Below, one piece after another: positions 16,470-25,698 of a stretch of DNA of 64,000 bases; within the stretch, counting starts at the first letter, position 1, and every line of letters begins with the position of its first letter. The DNA comes from Bacteroidota bacterium (lineage in GTDB: Bacteria > Bacteroidota > Bacteroidia > Chitinophagales > Chitinophagaceae), in assembly GCA_947460595.1 (NCBI GenBank), contig CANHGS010000001.1, positions 422,080-486,079 on the forward strand, read 5' to 3'. The notes beneath the pieces were generated by a model. That model was not told the origin of the DNA, made no database searches, and worked only from the letters and a program-made list of their open reading frames with translations. The translations under genes and the position numbers were made by a program.

Positions 16470-19400
16470 ATGAAATATCCCGAATTCTCTGGTTTAAACC
16501 TGCCCAAAATAGAGCAGGAGATCCTGTCTAAATGGAAGGAATCACAGGCTTTTGAAAAGAGCATTTCTTTGAGAGAAGGCAAAAAGCCCTTTGTGTTCTA
16601 TGAAGGACCACCCAGCGCCAATGGCATGCCCGGGATTCACCATGTGATTTCCAGAACCCTAAAAGACATGGTTTGTAGGTATAAAACCATGCAGGGATTT
16701 CAGGTAAAACGTAAGGGCGGATGGGATACCCATGGACTGCCCGTAGAATTGGGTGTAGAAAAAGAATTGGGTATTACAAAGGAAGATATCGGCAAAAAAA
16801 TCAGCATTGAGGAATACAACCAAAAATGCCGGGAAGCCGTATTGCGCTATAAAGACAAATGGGACGAACTCACTACCAAAATGGGTTACTGGGTAGATTT
16901 GAATGATCCCTACATCACTTTTGAGAACGATTATATTGAAACCCTTTGGTGGATCTTGAGTGAGTTATACAAAAAAGGATTACTCTATGAAAGCGTAAGT
17001 ATTCAACCTTATTCTCCCGCCGCTGGTACGGGTTTGAGCTCTCATGAATTAAACCAACCGGGTACTTATAAAGACGTTAAGGATACATCGGCCGTGGCCA
17101 TGTTCAAAGCCATTCAAGATGAGAAGACCCAATTCTTATTTGATGCTGCAGGAACAGACCAAGTTTTCTTTATGGCTTGGACAACCACCCCATGGACCCT
17201 TCCATCCAATCTTGGCTTAACGGTTGGTCCTAATATTGACTATGTATTGGTAAAAACTTTTAATCCTTATACCGCTTTACCTGTAAACCTAGTATTGGCA
17301 GAAGCCTTGCTGGGCAAGCATTTTAAGCCAGAGGGAGCGGACGGTGATTTTGATAATCATACAGCAGAAACCAAATTATTGCCTTGGACCATTTTGGCAA
17401 AATTCAAAGGGTCACAAGTTGAAAACGCCCGCTATGAGCAGTTGATGCCTTATGAAGCCAATAGCCCTGCCGTAATAGATTCCATCGCCCCAGGCGCAGA
17501 ACCCTTTAAAGTAATTGTGGGAGATTTTGTAACCACAGAAGACGGTACCGGTATTGTGCATACGGCCCCAGCCTTTGGTGCGGATGACTATAAAGTGGGT
17601 AAGAAAGCCAATATTGGAATTCTGACCATGGTGGATAAACAGGGGAAATTTGTAGACGGTTTGGGTGAGTTTAGCCATAGATACGTGAAGAACTACAAGG
17701 ATGAGACAGACTATATAGACGTAAACGTAGACATCTGTGTCAAACTCAAAAAAGAAAATCGCGCATTTAAAGTAGAAAAATACGAACACAGTTATCCGCA
17801 TTGTTGGAGAACGGATAAGCCCATTTTATACTATCCATTAGACGCTTGGTTTATCAAAACTACTGCAGTCAAAGACCGCATGGTGGAGCTGAACAAAACC
17901 ATTAACTGGAAACCCAAATCCACTGGTGAAGGCCGATTTGGTAACTGGTTGGAAAACATGGTAGACTGGAACCTGAGCCGAAGCCGTTATTGGGGAACCC
18001 CGTTACCGGTTTGGAGAACTGAGGAAGGCGATGAAACCATTTGTATTGGTTCTATTGAAGAACTCAATGCGGGAATTCGAAAAGCCAGTGAGGTCTTGGG
18101 TGGAGAAGTAAACAAACACTATTTACACGAGGGGATATTGGATTTACACAAACCCTTTGTGGACGATATTATTTTGGTGAGTCCATCGGGCAAACCCATG
18201 AAACGCGTATCAGACTTGGTAGACGTTTGGTTTGATAGTGGCGCCATGCCTTATGCCCAGTGGCATTATCCTTTTGAGAACAAAGACTTAGTAGACAAGG
18301 GAGAAGCATTTCCTGCAGACTTTATTGCCGAAGGTGTTGACCAAACCCGTGGATGGTTTTATACCCTTCACGCACTAGGGGTCATGCTCTTTGACAATGT
18401 GGCTTATAAAACCGTGGTGAGTAATGGATTGGTGCTTGACAAGAACGGGAACAAAATGAGTAAGCGTTTGGGTAATGTGGTGAATCCTTTTGAAACCATT
18501 GAAAAATATGGCGCGGATGCTACTAGGTGGTATTTGATCACCAATGCATCGCCATGGGATAATTTGAAATTTGATCTGGCGGGAATTCAAGAAGTGCAAC
18601 GCAAATTCTTTGGAACCCTCTACAATACCTATCAGTTCTTTATTCTCTATGCCAATGTAGACGGGTTTGCTTTTCAGGAAGCTTCCGTGCCCTTAGCGGA
18701 TAGACCCGAGATTGACAGATGGATCTTGAGTTCACTCAATACCCTTATTCAAAAGGTAACCGAAGCCATGGACGATTATGAACCCACCATTGCAGGTAGG
18801 GCCATTGAAAGTTTTGTGGATGAGCATTTGAGCAACTGGTACGTGCGTTTGTGCAGAAGGCGTTTTTGGAAGGGCGATTATGAATTAGACAAAATCTCGG
18901 CTTACCAAACATTATATGAATGTTTGGAAACCATTATTCGTTTAATGGCGCCTATTTCGCCCTTCTTCAGCGATGCCCTGTTCCAAAACTTAAACCAGGT
19001 AACCAATCGCTTTAATGCGGCTTCTATTCACCACGCTGATTTTCCAGTTAGTAATCCTGCTGCTATTGACGCAGGATTAGAAGAAAGAATGCAGTTGGCC
19101 CAAGACACTTGTTCTCTGGTGCTGTCACTGCGCAAGAAAGTGAATATAAAAGTGCGTCAGCCATTGCAGAAAATCTTGATTCCGGTGCTCAATCCGGAAA
19201 TGAAAGCACAGCTGGAATTGGTACAAGACCTGATTTTGGCCGAGGTAAATGTGAAGGAATTGGTCTACTTAACCGAGACAGAAGGTATTATCAAAAAGAA
19301 AATCAAAGCCAATTTCAAACTCTTGGGGTCCAAAATGGGTGCTAAAATGAAACAGGCAGCTGCCTTAATTGGTGCTTTTAGCCAACCGGAGATTGCTCAA

Positions 19401-19817
19401 TTGGAGAAAAATGGCCAAAAAGCTATTCAAGTTGACGGTGAAAACTATCAAATTGAGCTGGCAGAAGTTGAAATTGCGGCCGAAGATATTCCCGGATGGA
19501 GTGTGGCCAGCAAGGGCGCATTGACTGTTGCATTGGATATTGTGCTCTCTGAAGACCTAAAACAGGAGGGTGACGCCAGAGAATTGGTGAATCGGATACA
19601 AAATATTAGAAAAGAGAACGGTTTTGATTTAACAGACCGTATATTCGTAAAATTGCTTGAATCTGATGGATTCAAGCAATCTATTATTAAATTTAACGAA
19701 TACATTTGCCGCGAAATTTTAGCAGACAACATTGAATGGGTTTCAACATTGCCTGATGGCGTTGAAATTGAAATCAATGAGACTATATTAAAACTAGCCG
19801 TCACAAAAAAAGGATAA
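16470..19817 (+). CDS. ileS: Isoleucyl-tRNA synthetase
   Basis: Class Ia aminoacyl-tRNA synthetase charging tRNA-Ile. The open frame extends back to 16413 but ATG at 16470 gives MKYPEFSGLNLP, the usual Bacteroidota N terminus (1115 residues). The HIGH-type motif is GMPGIHHV in YEGPPSANGMPGIHHV (~residue 45-60). The editing domain carries TTPWTLPSN. The KMSKS motif appears as KMSKRLGNVV, and the anticodon-binding domain follows with ESFVDEHLSNWYVRLCRRRFW. The length and long C-terminal part are those of the larger, eukaryote-like IleRS form, which is often mupirocin-resistant; that trait is not tested here. The DksA-like gene starts 4 bases after the stop. Confidence 0.95.
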   Translation: MKYPEFSGLNLPKIEQEILSKWKESQAFEKSISLREGKKPFVFYEGPPSANGMPGIHHVISRTLKDMVCRYKTMQGFQVKRKGGWDTHGLPVELGVEKELGITKEDIGKKISIEEYNQKCREAVLRYKDKWDELTTKMGYWVDLNDPYITFENDYIETLWWILSELYKKGLLYESVSIQPYSPAAGTGLSSHELNQPGTYKDVKDTSAVAMFKAIQDEKTQFLFDAAGTDQVFFMAWTTTPWTLPSNLGLTVGPNIDYVLVKTFNPYTALPVNLVLAEALLGKHFKPEGADGDFDNHTAETKLLPWTILAKFKGSQVENARYEQLMPYEANSPAVIDSIAPGAEPFKVIVGDFVTTEDGTGIVHTAPAFGADDYKVGKKANIGILTMVDKQGKFVDGLGEFSHRYVKNYKDETDYIDVNVDICVKLKKENRAFKVEKYEHSYPHCWRTDKPILYYPLDAWFIKTTAVKDRMVELNKTINWKPKSTGEGRFGNWLENMVDWNLSRSRYWGTPLPVWRTEEGDETICIGSIEELNAGIRKASEVLGGEVNKHYLHEGILDLHKPFVDDIILVSPSGKPMKRVSDLVDVWFDSGAMPYAQWHYPFENKDLVDKGEAFPADFIAEGVDQTRGWFYTLHALGVMLFDNVAYKTVVSNGLVLDKNGNKMSKRLGNVVNPFETIEKYGADATRWYLITNASPWDNLKFDLAGIQEVQRKFFGTLYNTYQFFILYANVDGFAFQEASVPLADRPEIDRWILSSLNTLIQKVTEAMDDYEPTIAGRAIESFVDEHLSNWYVRLCRRRFWKGDYELDKISAYQTLYECLETIIRLMAPISPFFSDALFQNLNQVTNRFNAASIHHADFPVSNPAAIDAGLEERMQLAQDTCSLVLSLRKKVNIKVRQPLQKILIPVLNPEMKAQLELVQDLILAEVNVKELVYLTETEGIIKKKIKANFKLLGSKMGAKMKQAAALIGAFSQPEIAQLEKNGQKAIQVDGENYQIELAEVEIAAEDIPGWSVASKGALTVALDIVLSEDLKQEGDARELVNRIQNIRKENGFDLTDRIFVKLLESDGFKQSIIKFNEYICREILADNIEWVSTLPDGVEIEINETILKLAVTKKG

Positions 19818-19821
19818 CGCT

Positions 19822-20991
19822 ATGCCTTCAAAAAAGCCAGCCCCAAAAAAAGCAGCACCCGCCAAAAAAGCGGCTCCTGCACCTGCTAAAAAAGCAGCGC
19901 CTGCTCCAGCAAAAAAAGCAGTACCCGCAAAAAAAGCGGCACCTGCCCCTGCTCCAGCAAAAAAAGCAGCCCCTGCAAAAAAAGCGGCACCTGCTCCGGC
20001 AAAGAAGGCAGCACCCGTAAAAGTGGCTCCCAAACCAGTAGCAAAACCAGTAGCCAAACCAGCTGCTAAGCCTGCTACAAAACCTGTTGCTAAACCAGCA
20101 ACCAAACCTGTTGCTAAACCAGCGGCAGCACCTGTTGCTAAACCAGCAACCAAACCTGTTGCTAAACCAGCGGCAGCACCTGTTGCTAAACCAGCAGCAT
20201 CCGTAAAGAAACCCGTTGTAGCCGCTAAACCGGCTGCAAAACCAGCAGTTGTTCCGCAAGCCAAGGCTGCGCCACAAAAGGCTCCTGCTGTCTCATCTAA
20301 AACTGTTCCAAAACCTGTGGCAAAATCAGCAACTCCCTTAGCAAAACCAGCAGCAAAACCTGCTGCTAAACCCATACCTGCACCAGCAGCAGCGGCACCA
20401 GCACCTGCCGCACCCGTTCAGAAGGCAAAAGTTCCAGTAGTGAAAGCTCCTCCAGCTCCTCCGGTAAAACCCGTGAGAAAAGCACCCGAGCCCATCAAGG
20501 ATCTGAAACTACCCAAAACCAATACTAAGTCAAGCGTGCCTTATAGGCCCATGTATACCCCATTAGAAAAAAGGGAAGACCTTACTGCTACTGCCAATCA
20601 ATCCATTGTTAAGTACAATGATGTGGACCTAGCTGATTTTAAAGAACTGATTGCTAAGAAATTAGAAGCAGCCAAAAAAGAATTGGCTTATTTACAAGGT
20701 TTAATTACCCGTAAGGATGAAATGGGTGGAGACAACGACGATGCGCGTTATATGACTATGGAAGATGGCAGCATGAGCATGGAAAGGGAGCAGTTGAGCC
20801 AAATGGCCAGCCGCCAGATCACTTATATTGATCACCTGGAAAAAGCCCTGATGCGTATTGAAAATAAAACATACGGTATTTGCCGTGTAACAGGAAAATT
20901 GATAGACAAAGCCCGTTTAAGAGCCGTACCCCATGCTACTTTGAGTTTGGAAGCAAAACTGGGTCTAGCAAAACACCCCGGTGAACAATAA
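19822..20991 (+). CDS. DksA/TraR-like protein with long histone H1-like Lys/Ala/Pro tail
   Basis: Two very different halves make up the 389 residues. Residues 1 to ~230 are almost only Ala, Lys and Pro with a few Val and Thr, in short repeated blocks such as KKAAPAPA and AKPVAKPA, like bacterial histone H1-like proteins. From ~240 comes a DksA/TraR-type domain: a coiled-coil stretch (FKELIAKKLEAAKKELAYLQ), an acidic turn, a second helix, and a degenerate zinc-finger end YGICRVTGKLIDKARLRAVP. Only one Cys (354) of the usual four is present, as in many Bacteroidota homologues. The C-terminal part probably binds RNA polymerase, and the basic tail probably binds nucleic acid. A strong terminator follows. 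Confidence 0.85.
   Translation: MPSKKPAPKKAAPAKKAAPAPAKKAAPAPAKKAVPAKKAAPAPAPAKKAAPAKKAAPAPAKKAAPVKVAPKPVAKPVAKPAAKPATKPVAKPATKPVAKPAAAPVAKPATKPVAKPAAAPVAKPAASVKKPVVAAKPAAKPAVVPQAKAAPQKAPAVSSKTVPKPVAKSATPLAKPAAKPAAKPIPAPAAAAPAPAAPVQKAKVPVVKAPPAPPVKPVRKAPEPIKDLKLPKTNTKSSVPYRPMYTPLEKREDLTATANQSIVKYNDVDLADFKELIAKKLEAAKKELAYLQGLITRKDEMGGDNDDARYMTMEDGSMSMEREQLSQMASRQITYIDHLEKALMRIENKTYGICRVTGKLIDKARLRAVPHATLSLEAKLGLAKHPGEQ
19870..20460 (+). repeat. Low-complexity repeats encoding the H1-like tail
   Basis: Many imperfect copies of short units coding for Lys-Lys-Ala-Ala-Pro-Ala and Ala-Lys-Pro-Val, including a near-perfect duplicated block around 20095-20190 (codons for KPATKPVAKPAAAPVAKPA). The tract is prone to length change, and its complement gives a spurious Gly/Ala-rich frame on the minus strand. 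Confidence 0.85.
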
Positions 20992-21020
20992 GATGTTACA
21001 TCTAATTGATTGAAATAAAA

Positions 21021-21053
21021 AAGAGGATGCCCATAAAGCATCCTCTTTTTTTA
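21021..21053. terminator. Bidirectional terminator between the DksA-like gene and the ABC exporter
   Basis: AAGAGGATGC (21021-21030) pairs with GCATCCTCTT (21038-21047). A T-run follows on the plus strand and an A-run precedes it, so it can end both the plus-strand DksA-like gene and the minus-strand exporter gene, whose transcript would first cross the repeat array at 21060-21167. Confidence 0.9.
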
Positions 21054-21059
21054 TCCTCT

Positions 21060-21167
21060 AATTTCTTCCTTCTTCCTCCCTTCTTAACTTCTAACTCATC
21101 CTCTTCCTCCATTCTTCACTCTTCACTCTTCACTCTTCACTCTTCACTCTTCACTCTTCACTTTCTT
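21060..21167 (-). repeat. GTGAAGA heptamer array in the 3' untranslated region of the exporter gene
   Basis: Seven perfect tandem copies of TCTTCAC occupy 21113-21161 (GTGAAGA on the sense strand of the exporter). Degenerate C/T-rich copies extend to ~21060. The array touches the exporter's stop codon at one end and reaches the bidirectional terminator at the other. Confidence 0.9.
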
Positions 21168-22991
21168 CTATTTCACTTCCTGCATATCAACCAACCTTCT
21201 GTAAATGCCATTCTTAGCAAGCAGTTCATCATGGTTACCACGCTCCGCTATCTCCCCTTTTTGCAATACAATAATTTCATCCGCGTGTCTAATCGTGGAG
21301 AGCCTATGTGCAATTACAATAGACGTGCGATTCTGCATCATATTATTAATGGCGTCTTGTACCAGTCTTTCACTCTCGGTATCTAGTGCCGATGTAGCTT
21401 CATCCAAGATTAAAATAGGCGGGTTCTTGAGCACGGCTCTGGCAATGGTAACGCGCTGTCTTTCCCCACCAGACAATTTAGAACCACGGTCCCCAATATT
21501 GGTATCAAAACCCGCTTCTTTTTGTTCTATAAAGTGATAGGCGTTTGCTACTTTGGCGGCTTTCATAATGGCTTCTGGACTACTGTTGTCAATCCCCAAA
21601 GCAATATTGTTGGCAATGGTATCATTGAACAAAATGGGTTCTTGCGTCACAATGCCCATGAGGTTGCGCACGCTATTCAAACTATACTCTTTAATATTCA
21701 CCCCATCAATCAATAATTCTCCTTCGCTCACATCATGAAAGCGTGGCACTAAATCTGCCAACGTGCTTTTGCCCGCGCCAGAAGAACCAACCAGGGCAAT
21801 GGTTTTACCCTTTTCAATAGTGAGGTTGATATTTTTTAAAATGCTGATCTCGTCATAATTAAATGACACATTTCTAAACTCAATACTTTTGTTAAACTGC
21901 ACAATGGTTTTGGCATCAGGCTTGTCAACTACGGTAATGGGTGCCTTTAAAATTTCTTCAATTCTTTCAATAGCGGCACTGCCTCTTTGTGCATTGTAAA
22001 AAGAAGTAGATAGACTCTTGGCCGGATTAATAATTTGGGTAAAGAAGAGAATATAAGTAATGAAATTTTCAGGACTCAAACCTGCTTCACCTCTTAGCAC
22101 CAAGAGCCCACCAAACCAAAGAATACAAGAGAGCACCAATACCCCCAAGAACTCAGACATAGGAGACGCAAGATCTCTTCTAAAATTCATCTTATTGCGA
22201 ATATGGTTTAGGGTATCATTGGTGTCAAAGAATTTATTGCGCAAAATCTTCTCGGCGTTAAAAGCTTTAATCACACGCAAACCGCCTAGTGTCTCGTCAA
22301 GTATAGACATCAACGTGCCCAATTGTTCCTGAGAACTAGTAGATTGTTTCTTCAAAGACCTACTCACCCTTCCAATGATAAAGCCAGTTAGGGGCAACAA
22401 GACCAATAAGAACAGGGATAGCGCTGGGCTCATGGCCACCATGATGGCCAAGATGATCAGAATCTGTAAAGGATCACGGATTAGACCTTCTAAAGTGCTC
22501 ATCACCGACCATTCAATCTCGTTGGCGTCATTGCTCATGCGGCTAATAATATCGCCCTTGCGCTGTTCCGTGAAAAAACCAATGGGAAGTTCCAAGATCT
22601 TGGCATAGAGGTCTGAGCGTAGCTTGGTCATTACATAGTTGCGCATGGGTGCTAACACGCGAAAAGAAAGGTAGATGAACACATTTTTAAAAAAAATAGA
22701 CACCACCATTAAAATACAGATGACTGCCAGTGCATAAACCTTACTATGCTGCTGAATCAAGTCATTCATTCCATATTTAATATAGGCTTGAAGTACATTT
22801 GCATTTAATTCAAATTCAGGTTTAGCCAGTGCTACTTGTTCTCCTTTTTCAAAGAGCATTTGCAAAAAAGGAGCCAACAAAGCCAGTGATACCAAGGAGA
22901 AGAGCACAGAGAGCAGGTTGAAGACTACATAGAGTCCAATGTTCTGTTTTTTATCTTTTAAGTAGAAAAGTATGCGTGAAAATCGCTTCAT
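21168..22991 (-). CDS. MsbA-like ABC exporter (fused permease and ATPase)
   Basis: Half-transporter of 607 residues that should work as a homodimer in the inner membrane, exporting lipids or drugs. Six membrane segments fill the first ~320 residues. The ATPase domain has Walker A GSSGAGKSTL, the signature LSGGERQRVTIARA, Walker B PILILDEATSALD and the switch His in VIAHRLST. Size and domain order match MsbA/LmrA-type exporters, but the substrate cannot be told. It is a single gene on the minus strand, with a heptamer repeat array and terminator after its stop. Confidence 0.9.
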   Translation of the reverse strand: MKRFSRILFYLKDKKQNIGLYVVFNLLSVLFSLVSLALLAPFLQMLFEKGEQVALAKPEFELNANVLQAYIKYGMNDLIQQHSKVYALAVICILMVVSIFFKNVFIYLSFRVLAPMRNYVMTKLRSDLYAKILELPIGFFTEQRKGDIISRMSNDANEIEWSVMSTLEGLIRDPLQILIILAIMVAMSPALSLFLLVLLPLTGFIIGRVSRSLKKQSTSSQEQLGTLMSILDETLGGLRVIKAFNAEKILRNKFFDTNDTLNHIRNKMNFRRDLASPMSEFLGVLVLSCILWFGGLLVLRGEAGLSPENFITYILFFTQIINPAKSLSTSFYNAQRGSAAIERIEEILKAPITVVDKPDAKTIVQFNKSIEFRNVSFNYDEISILKNINLTIEKGKTIALVGSSGAGKSTLADLVPRFHDVSEGELLIDGVNIKEYSLNSVRNLMGIVTQEPILFNDTIANNIALGIDNSSPEAIMKAAKVANAYHFIEQKEAGFDTNIGDRGSKLSGGERQRVTIARAVLKNPPILILDEATSALDTESERLVQDAINNMMQNRTSIVIAHRLSTIRHADEIIVLQKGEIAERGNHDELLAKNGIYRRLVDMQEVK

Positions 22992-23055
22992 AAATAGGAA
23001 AAACGGTTAATACACGGCAAAGTAACTAATTTTACCGCCAATCAAATGTTAGAAA

Positions 23056-23445
23056 ATGGAGGAAGGAAAGCGCCAACGGCAGGTGGCAAGTGCCCTGCAA
23101 GAAGAAATGAATGATATTTTCAGGAGACTGAACTTGAATATGATTGATGGAGGAATGGTATCTATCTCATCCATTAAAGTAACCCCAGACTTGTTAGAAG
23201 CCAGGATTTACATCAGCTTGTTTCAGGTTAAAGAACCTGCTTCTGTGATGAAAACCATTGAAGCAAGAGCTTGGGAAATCAAGAAAGAACTGGCCAGTAG
23301 GGTGAAGCACCAGTTGAGAAGAATCCCCGTTTTACACTTTTATCTGGATGATACATTGGACTATGTATTCAAGATGGAAGAAGTATTCCGCAAATTAAAA
23401 GAAGACAAACCAACAGCTCCAACTACCGATCCCGAAGCTGAATAA
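23056..23445 (+). CDS. rbfA: Ribosome-binding factor A
   Basis: Assists late maturation of the 30S subunit by binding near the 5' end of 16S rRNA. The 129 residues show the KH-like fold with KRQRQVASALQEEMNDIF at the start, the strand SISSIKVTPDLLEARIYIS, and the conserved segment HQLRRIPVLHFYLDDTLDY near 85-105. The ATG at 23056 follows the divergent exporter gene by 64 bases. The LolC/E-like permease starts 6 bases after its stop, suggesting an operon. Confidence 0.92.
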   Translation: MEEGKRQRQVASALQEEMNDIFRRLNLNMIDGGMVSISSIKVTPDLLEARIYISLFQVKEPASVMKTIEARAWEIKKELASRVKHQLRRIPVLHFYLDDTLDYVFKMEEVFRKLKEDKPTAPTTDPEAE

Positions 23446-23451
23446 GCCCGT

Positions 23452-24663
23452 ATGAATCTATTATTTGCCTGGCGCTATTTCAAGTCAAAGAAATCCACCA
23501 ATGCCATCAACCTGATAGCCTGGATTAGTGTGGTAGCTATTGGCGTAGGAGCTGCGGCACTAATCTTGGTCTTAAGTGTGTTCAATGGATTTGAGGGTTT
23601 GGTCAAAGGGCTATACGCCGATTTTTATGCCGATGTTCGCATCGCCCCAGCAGAAGGAAAATTCATCAGCATCAATACCGCGCAGTGGCAGGAAATCAAA
23701 ACACAGCAAGGGGTTCAGGCCATGAGTGGGGTAGTAGAAGAAAAAGCGGTACTTACCAATGGAGACTGTTCCTCAATTGTTTATATCCGAGGCGTAGACA
23801 GTTCGTACACTGCTGTGAGTAGGTTGAATACCCATATTAGAAGGGGCAAGTTTGCACTAGGTACAGCAGAGCAACCCAGTTTAGTGGTTGGGGTTGGCAT
23901 TGAAAACGCCGCCTGCCTAGACGTGGAAAGACCCGCTGGTCCGGTTACTTTATATATGCCCAATAGACAATCCAGCAATTTTGCCTCCGGCGATGCCCTC
24001 AATGCTTTCAATGCCACAGCCCTAGGTGCTTTTATGGTGCAGCAAGATTTTGACAATAAGTACGCTTTTAGCAATATTGATTTTATGCGTTTTATGTTGG
24101 GTTTGGATGCAGACCAATATTCTTCTATTGATATTCGTGCAGGCGCTAATGCAGACCAAGTCAAAAAAGACCTGCAAGCCAAACTGGGCAAGGCTTATCT
24201 AGTACAAACCCGCTATGAGCAGAACCAGAGTTTGTATACGGTGATGCAAATAGAAAAATGGGTCATTTATGGCATTCTATCGTTGATTTTAATAGTAGCC
24301 GCGTTTAATATGATTGGTGCACTCACCATGTTGGTACTAGAAAAACAAAAAGACATTTCTGTGTTACAAGCCATGGGTGCCAGTCAGCAACGCATTCAGT
24401 GGATTTTTATCAGCGAGGGATTATTACTGGCTGGTTTGGGAGGAGGTGCCGGTATGCTACTAGCGGCATTTGTTTGTTGGGTACAGATCAAATTTGAACT
24501 GATCAAATTGGGTGGCAATACTTTTGTGATTGACTATTATCCTGTAAAAATGTTGGCTGCAGATTTTGTATTGGTTGGCGCCACTGTATTTTTAATTGCA
24601 CTAATTGCAGCTTATTTACCCGCTAGAAAAGCAAGTCTACAAGCATTCTCTTTAAAGTCTTAA
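23452..24663 (+). CDS. LolC/LolE-type FtsX-family permease
   Basis: Inner-membrane subunit of an ABC transporter, probably for release of outer-membrane lipoproteins. The 403-residue protein starts FAWRYFKSKKSTNAINLIAWISV, as LolC/LolE do, has one membrane segment at ~20-45, a periplasmic domain to ~270, and three more helices (around 275, 320 and 375). The FtsX motif LEKQKDISVLQAMGAS lies between helices two and three. The ATPase LolD is not adjacent. A lipid or peptide transporter of the MacB family is the alternative. Confidence 0.85.
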   Translation: MNLLFAWRYFKSKKSTNAINLIAWISVVAIGVGAAALILVLSVFNGFEGLVKGLYADFYADVRIAPAEGKFISINTAQWQEIKTQQGVQAMSGVVEEKAVLTNGDCSSIVYIRGVDSSYTAVSRLNTHIRRGKFALGTAEQPSLVVGVGIENAACLDVERPAGPVTLYMPNRQSSNFASGDALNAFNATALGAFMVQQDFDNKYAFSNIDFMRFMLGLDADQYSSIDIRAGANADQVKKDLQAKLGKAYLVQTRYEQNQSLYTVMQIEKWVIYGILSLILIVAAFNMIGALTMLVLEKQKDISVLQAMGASQQRIQWIFISEGLLLAGLGGGAGMLLAAFVCWVQIKFELIKLGGNTFVIDYYPVKMLAADFVLVGATVFLIALIAAYLPARKASLQAFSLKS

Positions 24664-24675
24664 GTAAGTACCAAT

Positions 24676-24700
24676 AAAAATGCCGCTCTTTCAAGCGGCA
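24676..24700 (-). terminator. Terminator for the transketolase half gene
   Basis: TGCCGCT (24681-24687) pairs with AGCGGCA (24694-24700). On the minus strand the stem is followed by five T (24680-24676), so it ends transcription coming from the transketolase gene. It may also slow plus-strand readthrough from the permease gene. Confidence 0.75.
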
Positions 24701-24726
24701 GATTTAATATTTTATTACCCTATTTA

Positions 24727-24754
24727 TTTTGACTGTTGACTTTTTAATTTTGAC
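24727..24754 (-). repeat. GTCAAAA-type heptamers after the transketolase stop
   Basis: Four 7-base units in exact register: TTTTGAC, TGTTGAC, TTTTTAA, TTTTGAC on the plus strand, read as GTCAAAA-like on the gene's sense strand. They sit between the stop codon (24761) and the terminator. Confidence 0.7.
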
Positions 24755-24760
24755 TTAGCA

Positions 24761-25603
24761 TTAATAATCTCCTAGTGTTTCAGGTAATTGAGCCAGCGCT
24801 TTTTCTAATTGTGCGTCACTGGGCGCAATGCCATGCCATTCGTGGCTGCCTTCCATAAAGTCAACACCCTTTCCCATCTTGGTTTTCATGATCATGCAAA
24901 TGGGTTTACCCTGACCAGTCATGGATTTGGCCTTGTCAATACAAGCCACCAGTTCTGCCATATTATTACCATCTACATTTAAAACAGTCCAGTTAAAAGC
25001 TTCAAACTTGGCTTGCAAACTTTCTAAAGACAAAACCTTGCTGGTAGGTCCGTCAATTTGTTGGCCATTTAAGTCAACGGTGGCAATTAAATTATCTACT
25101 TTGTTGTGGGCAGCAAACATAATGGCTTCCCAGTTCTGGCCTTCTTGTAATTCACCATCGCCATGCAAGGAGAAAACCAAATGTGGGTCACCGTTAATCT
25201 TTTTGGTTAAAGCGGCACCAATTGCAACGCTCATTCCCTGACCTAGGGAACCACTGGCTACGCGCACACCAGGAAGGTGTTCGTGGGTGGTAGGGTGACC
25301 CTGTAAACGAGAATTGATTTTACGGAAACTAGCCAGTTCTTTTACTTCAAAATAACCGCTGCGCGCCAGGGCAGAATAGTAAACCGGAGAAATATGACCA
25401 ATAGACAAGAAGAACAAGTCCTCGTTCTTACCATCCATTTTAAAATCAGTGTGGTGGTGCATACTATGGAAGAACAGGGCAGAAAAATAGTCAGAACAGC
25501 CTAAGGAGGCACCGGGGTGACCGCTTTGAACCGCGTGTACCATGCGTAAAACATCTCTTCTCATTTGTGATGCGTTCCTTTCTAGATCCTGTATGCTTGC
25601 CAT
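24761..25603 (-). CDS. Transketolase, N-terminal subunit
   Basis: Thiamine-diphosphate half of a split transketolase, acting in the non-oxidative pentose phosphate pathway. The 280 residues cover only the N-terminal (pyrophosphate-binding) domain: SGHPGASLGCSDYFSALFF, the GSLGQGMSVAIGAAL segment, and the ThDP motif GDGELQEGQNWEA. The protein ends at LPETLGDY, as N-terminal subunits do. The C-terminal (pyrimidine-binding) subunit should be a separate gene, but it is not next to this one: the downstream neighbour is convergent and of another family. The partner must lie elsewhere. Confidence 0.88.
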   Translation of the reverse strand: MASIQDLERNASQMRRDVLRMVHAVQSGHPGASLGCSDYFSALFFHSMHHHTDFKMDGKNEDLFFLSIGHISPVYYSALARSGYFEVKELASFRKINSRLQGHPTTHEHLPGVRVASGSLGQGMSVAIGAALTKKINGDPHLVFSLHGDGELQEGQNWEAIMFAAHNKVDNLIATVDLNGQQIDGPTSKVLSLESLQAKFEAFNWTVLNVDGNNMAELVACIDKAKSMTGQGKPICMIMKTKMGKGVDFMEGSHEWHGIAPSDAQLEKALAQLPETLGDY

Positions 25604-25670
25604 ATTAGTTGTTTTCAGGCTGCGAAGATAAAAGCTAAATGCTAATTAGACGTCTTTGAAAGGATTTATT

Positions 25671-25678
25671 TAGTTTTG
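25671..25678 (+). promoter_or_regulatory. Candidate -7 element for frr
   Basis: TAGTTTTG matches TAnnTTTG exactly, 20 bases before the frr ATG. No good -33 element lies at the usual spacing. Confidence 0.4.
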
Positions 25679-25698
25679 CCATTCTTAAAAAGACCACT

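Noticed and set aside
19794..20375. Gly/Ala-rich open frame on the minus strand opposite the H1-like tail
   Set aside because: It is the complement of the Lys/Ala/Pro repeats; low complexity, no start context, and the plus-strand gene is well supported.
21060..21167. Possible CRISPR array
   Set aside because: The units are directly tandem 7-mers without spacers, and no cas gene is present.
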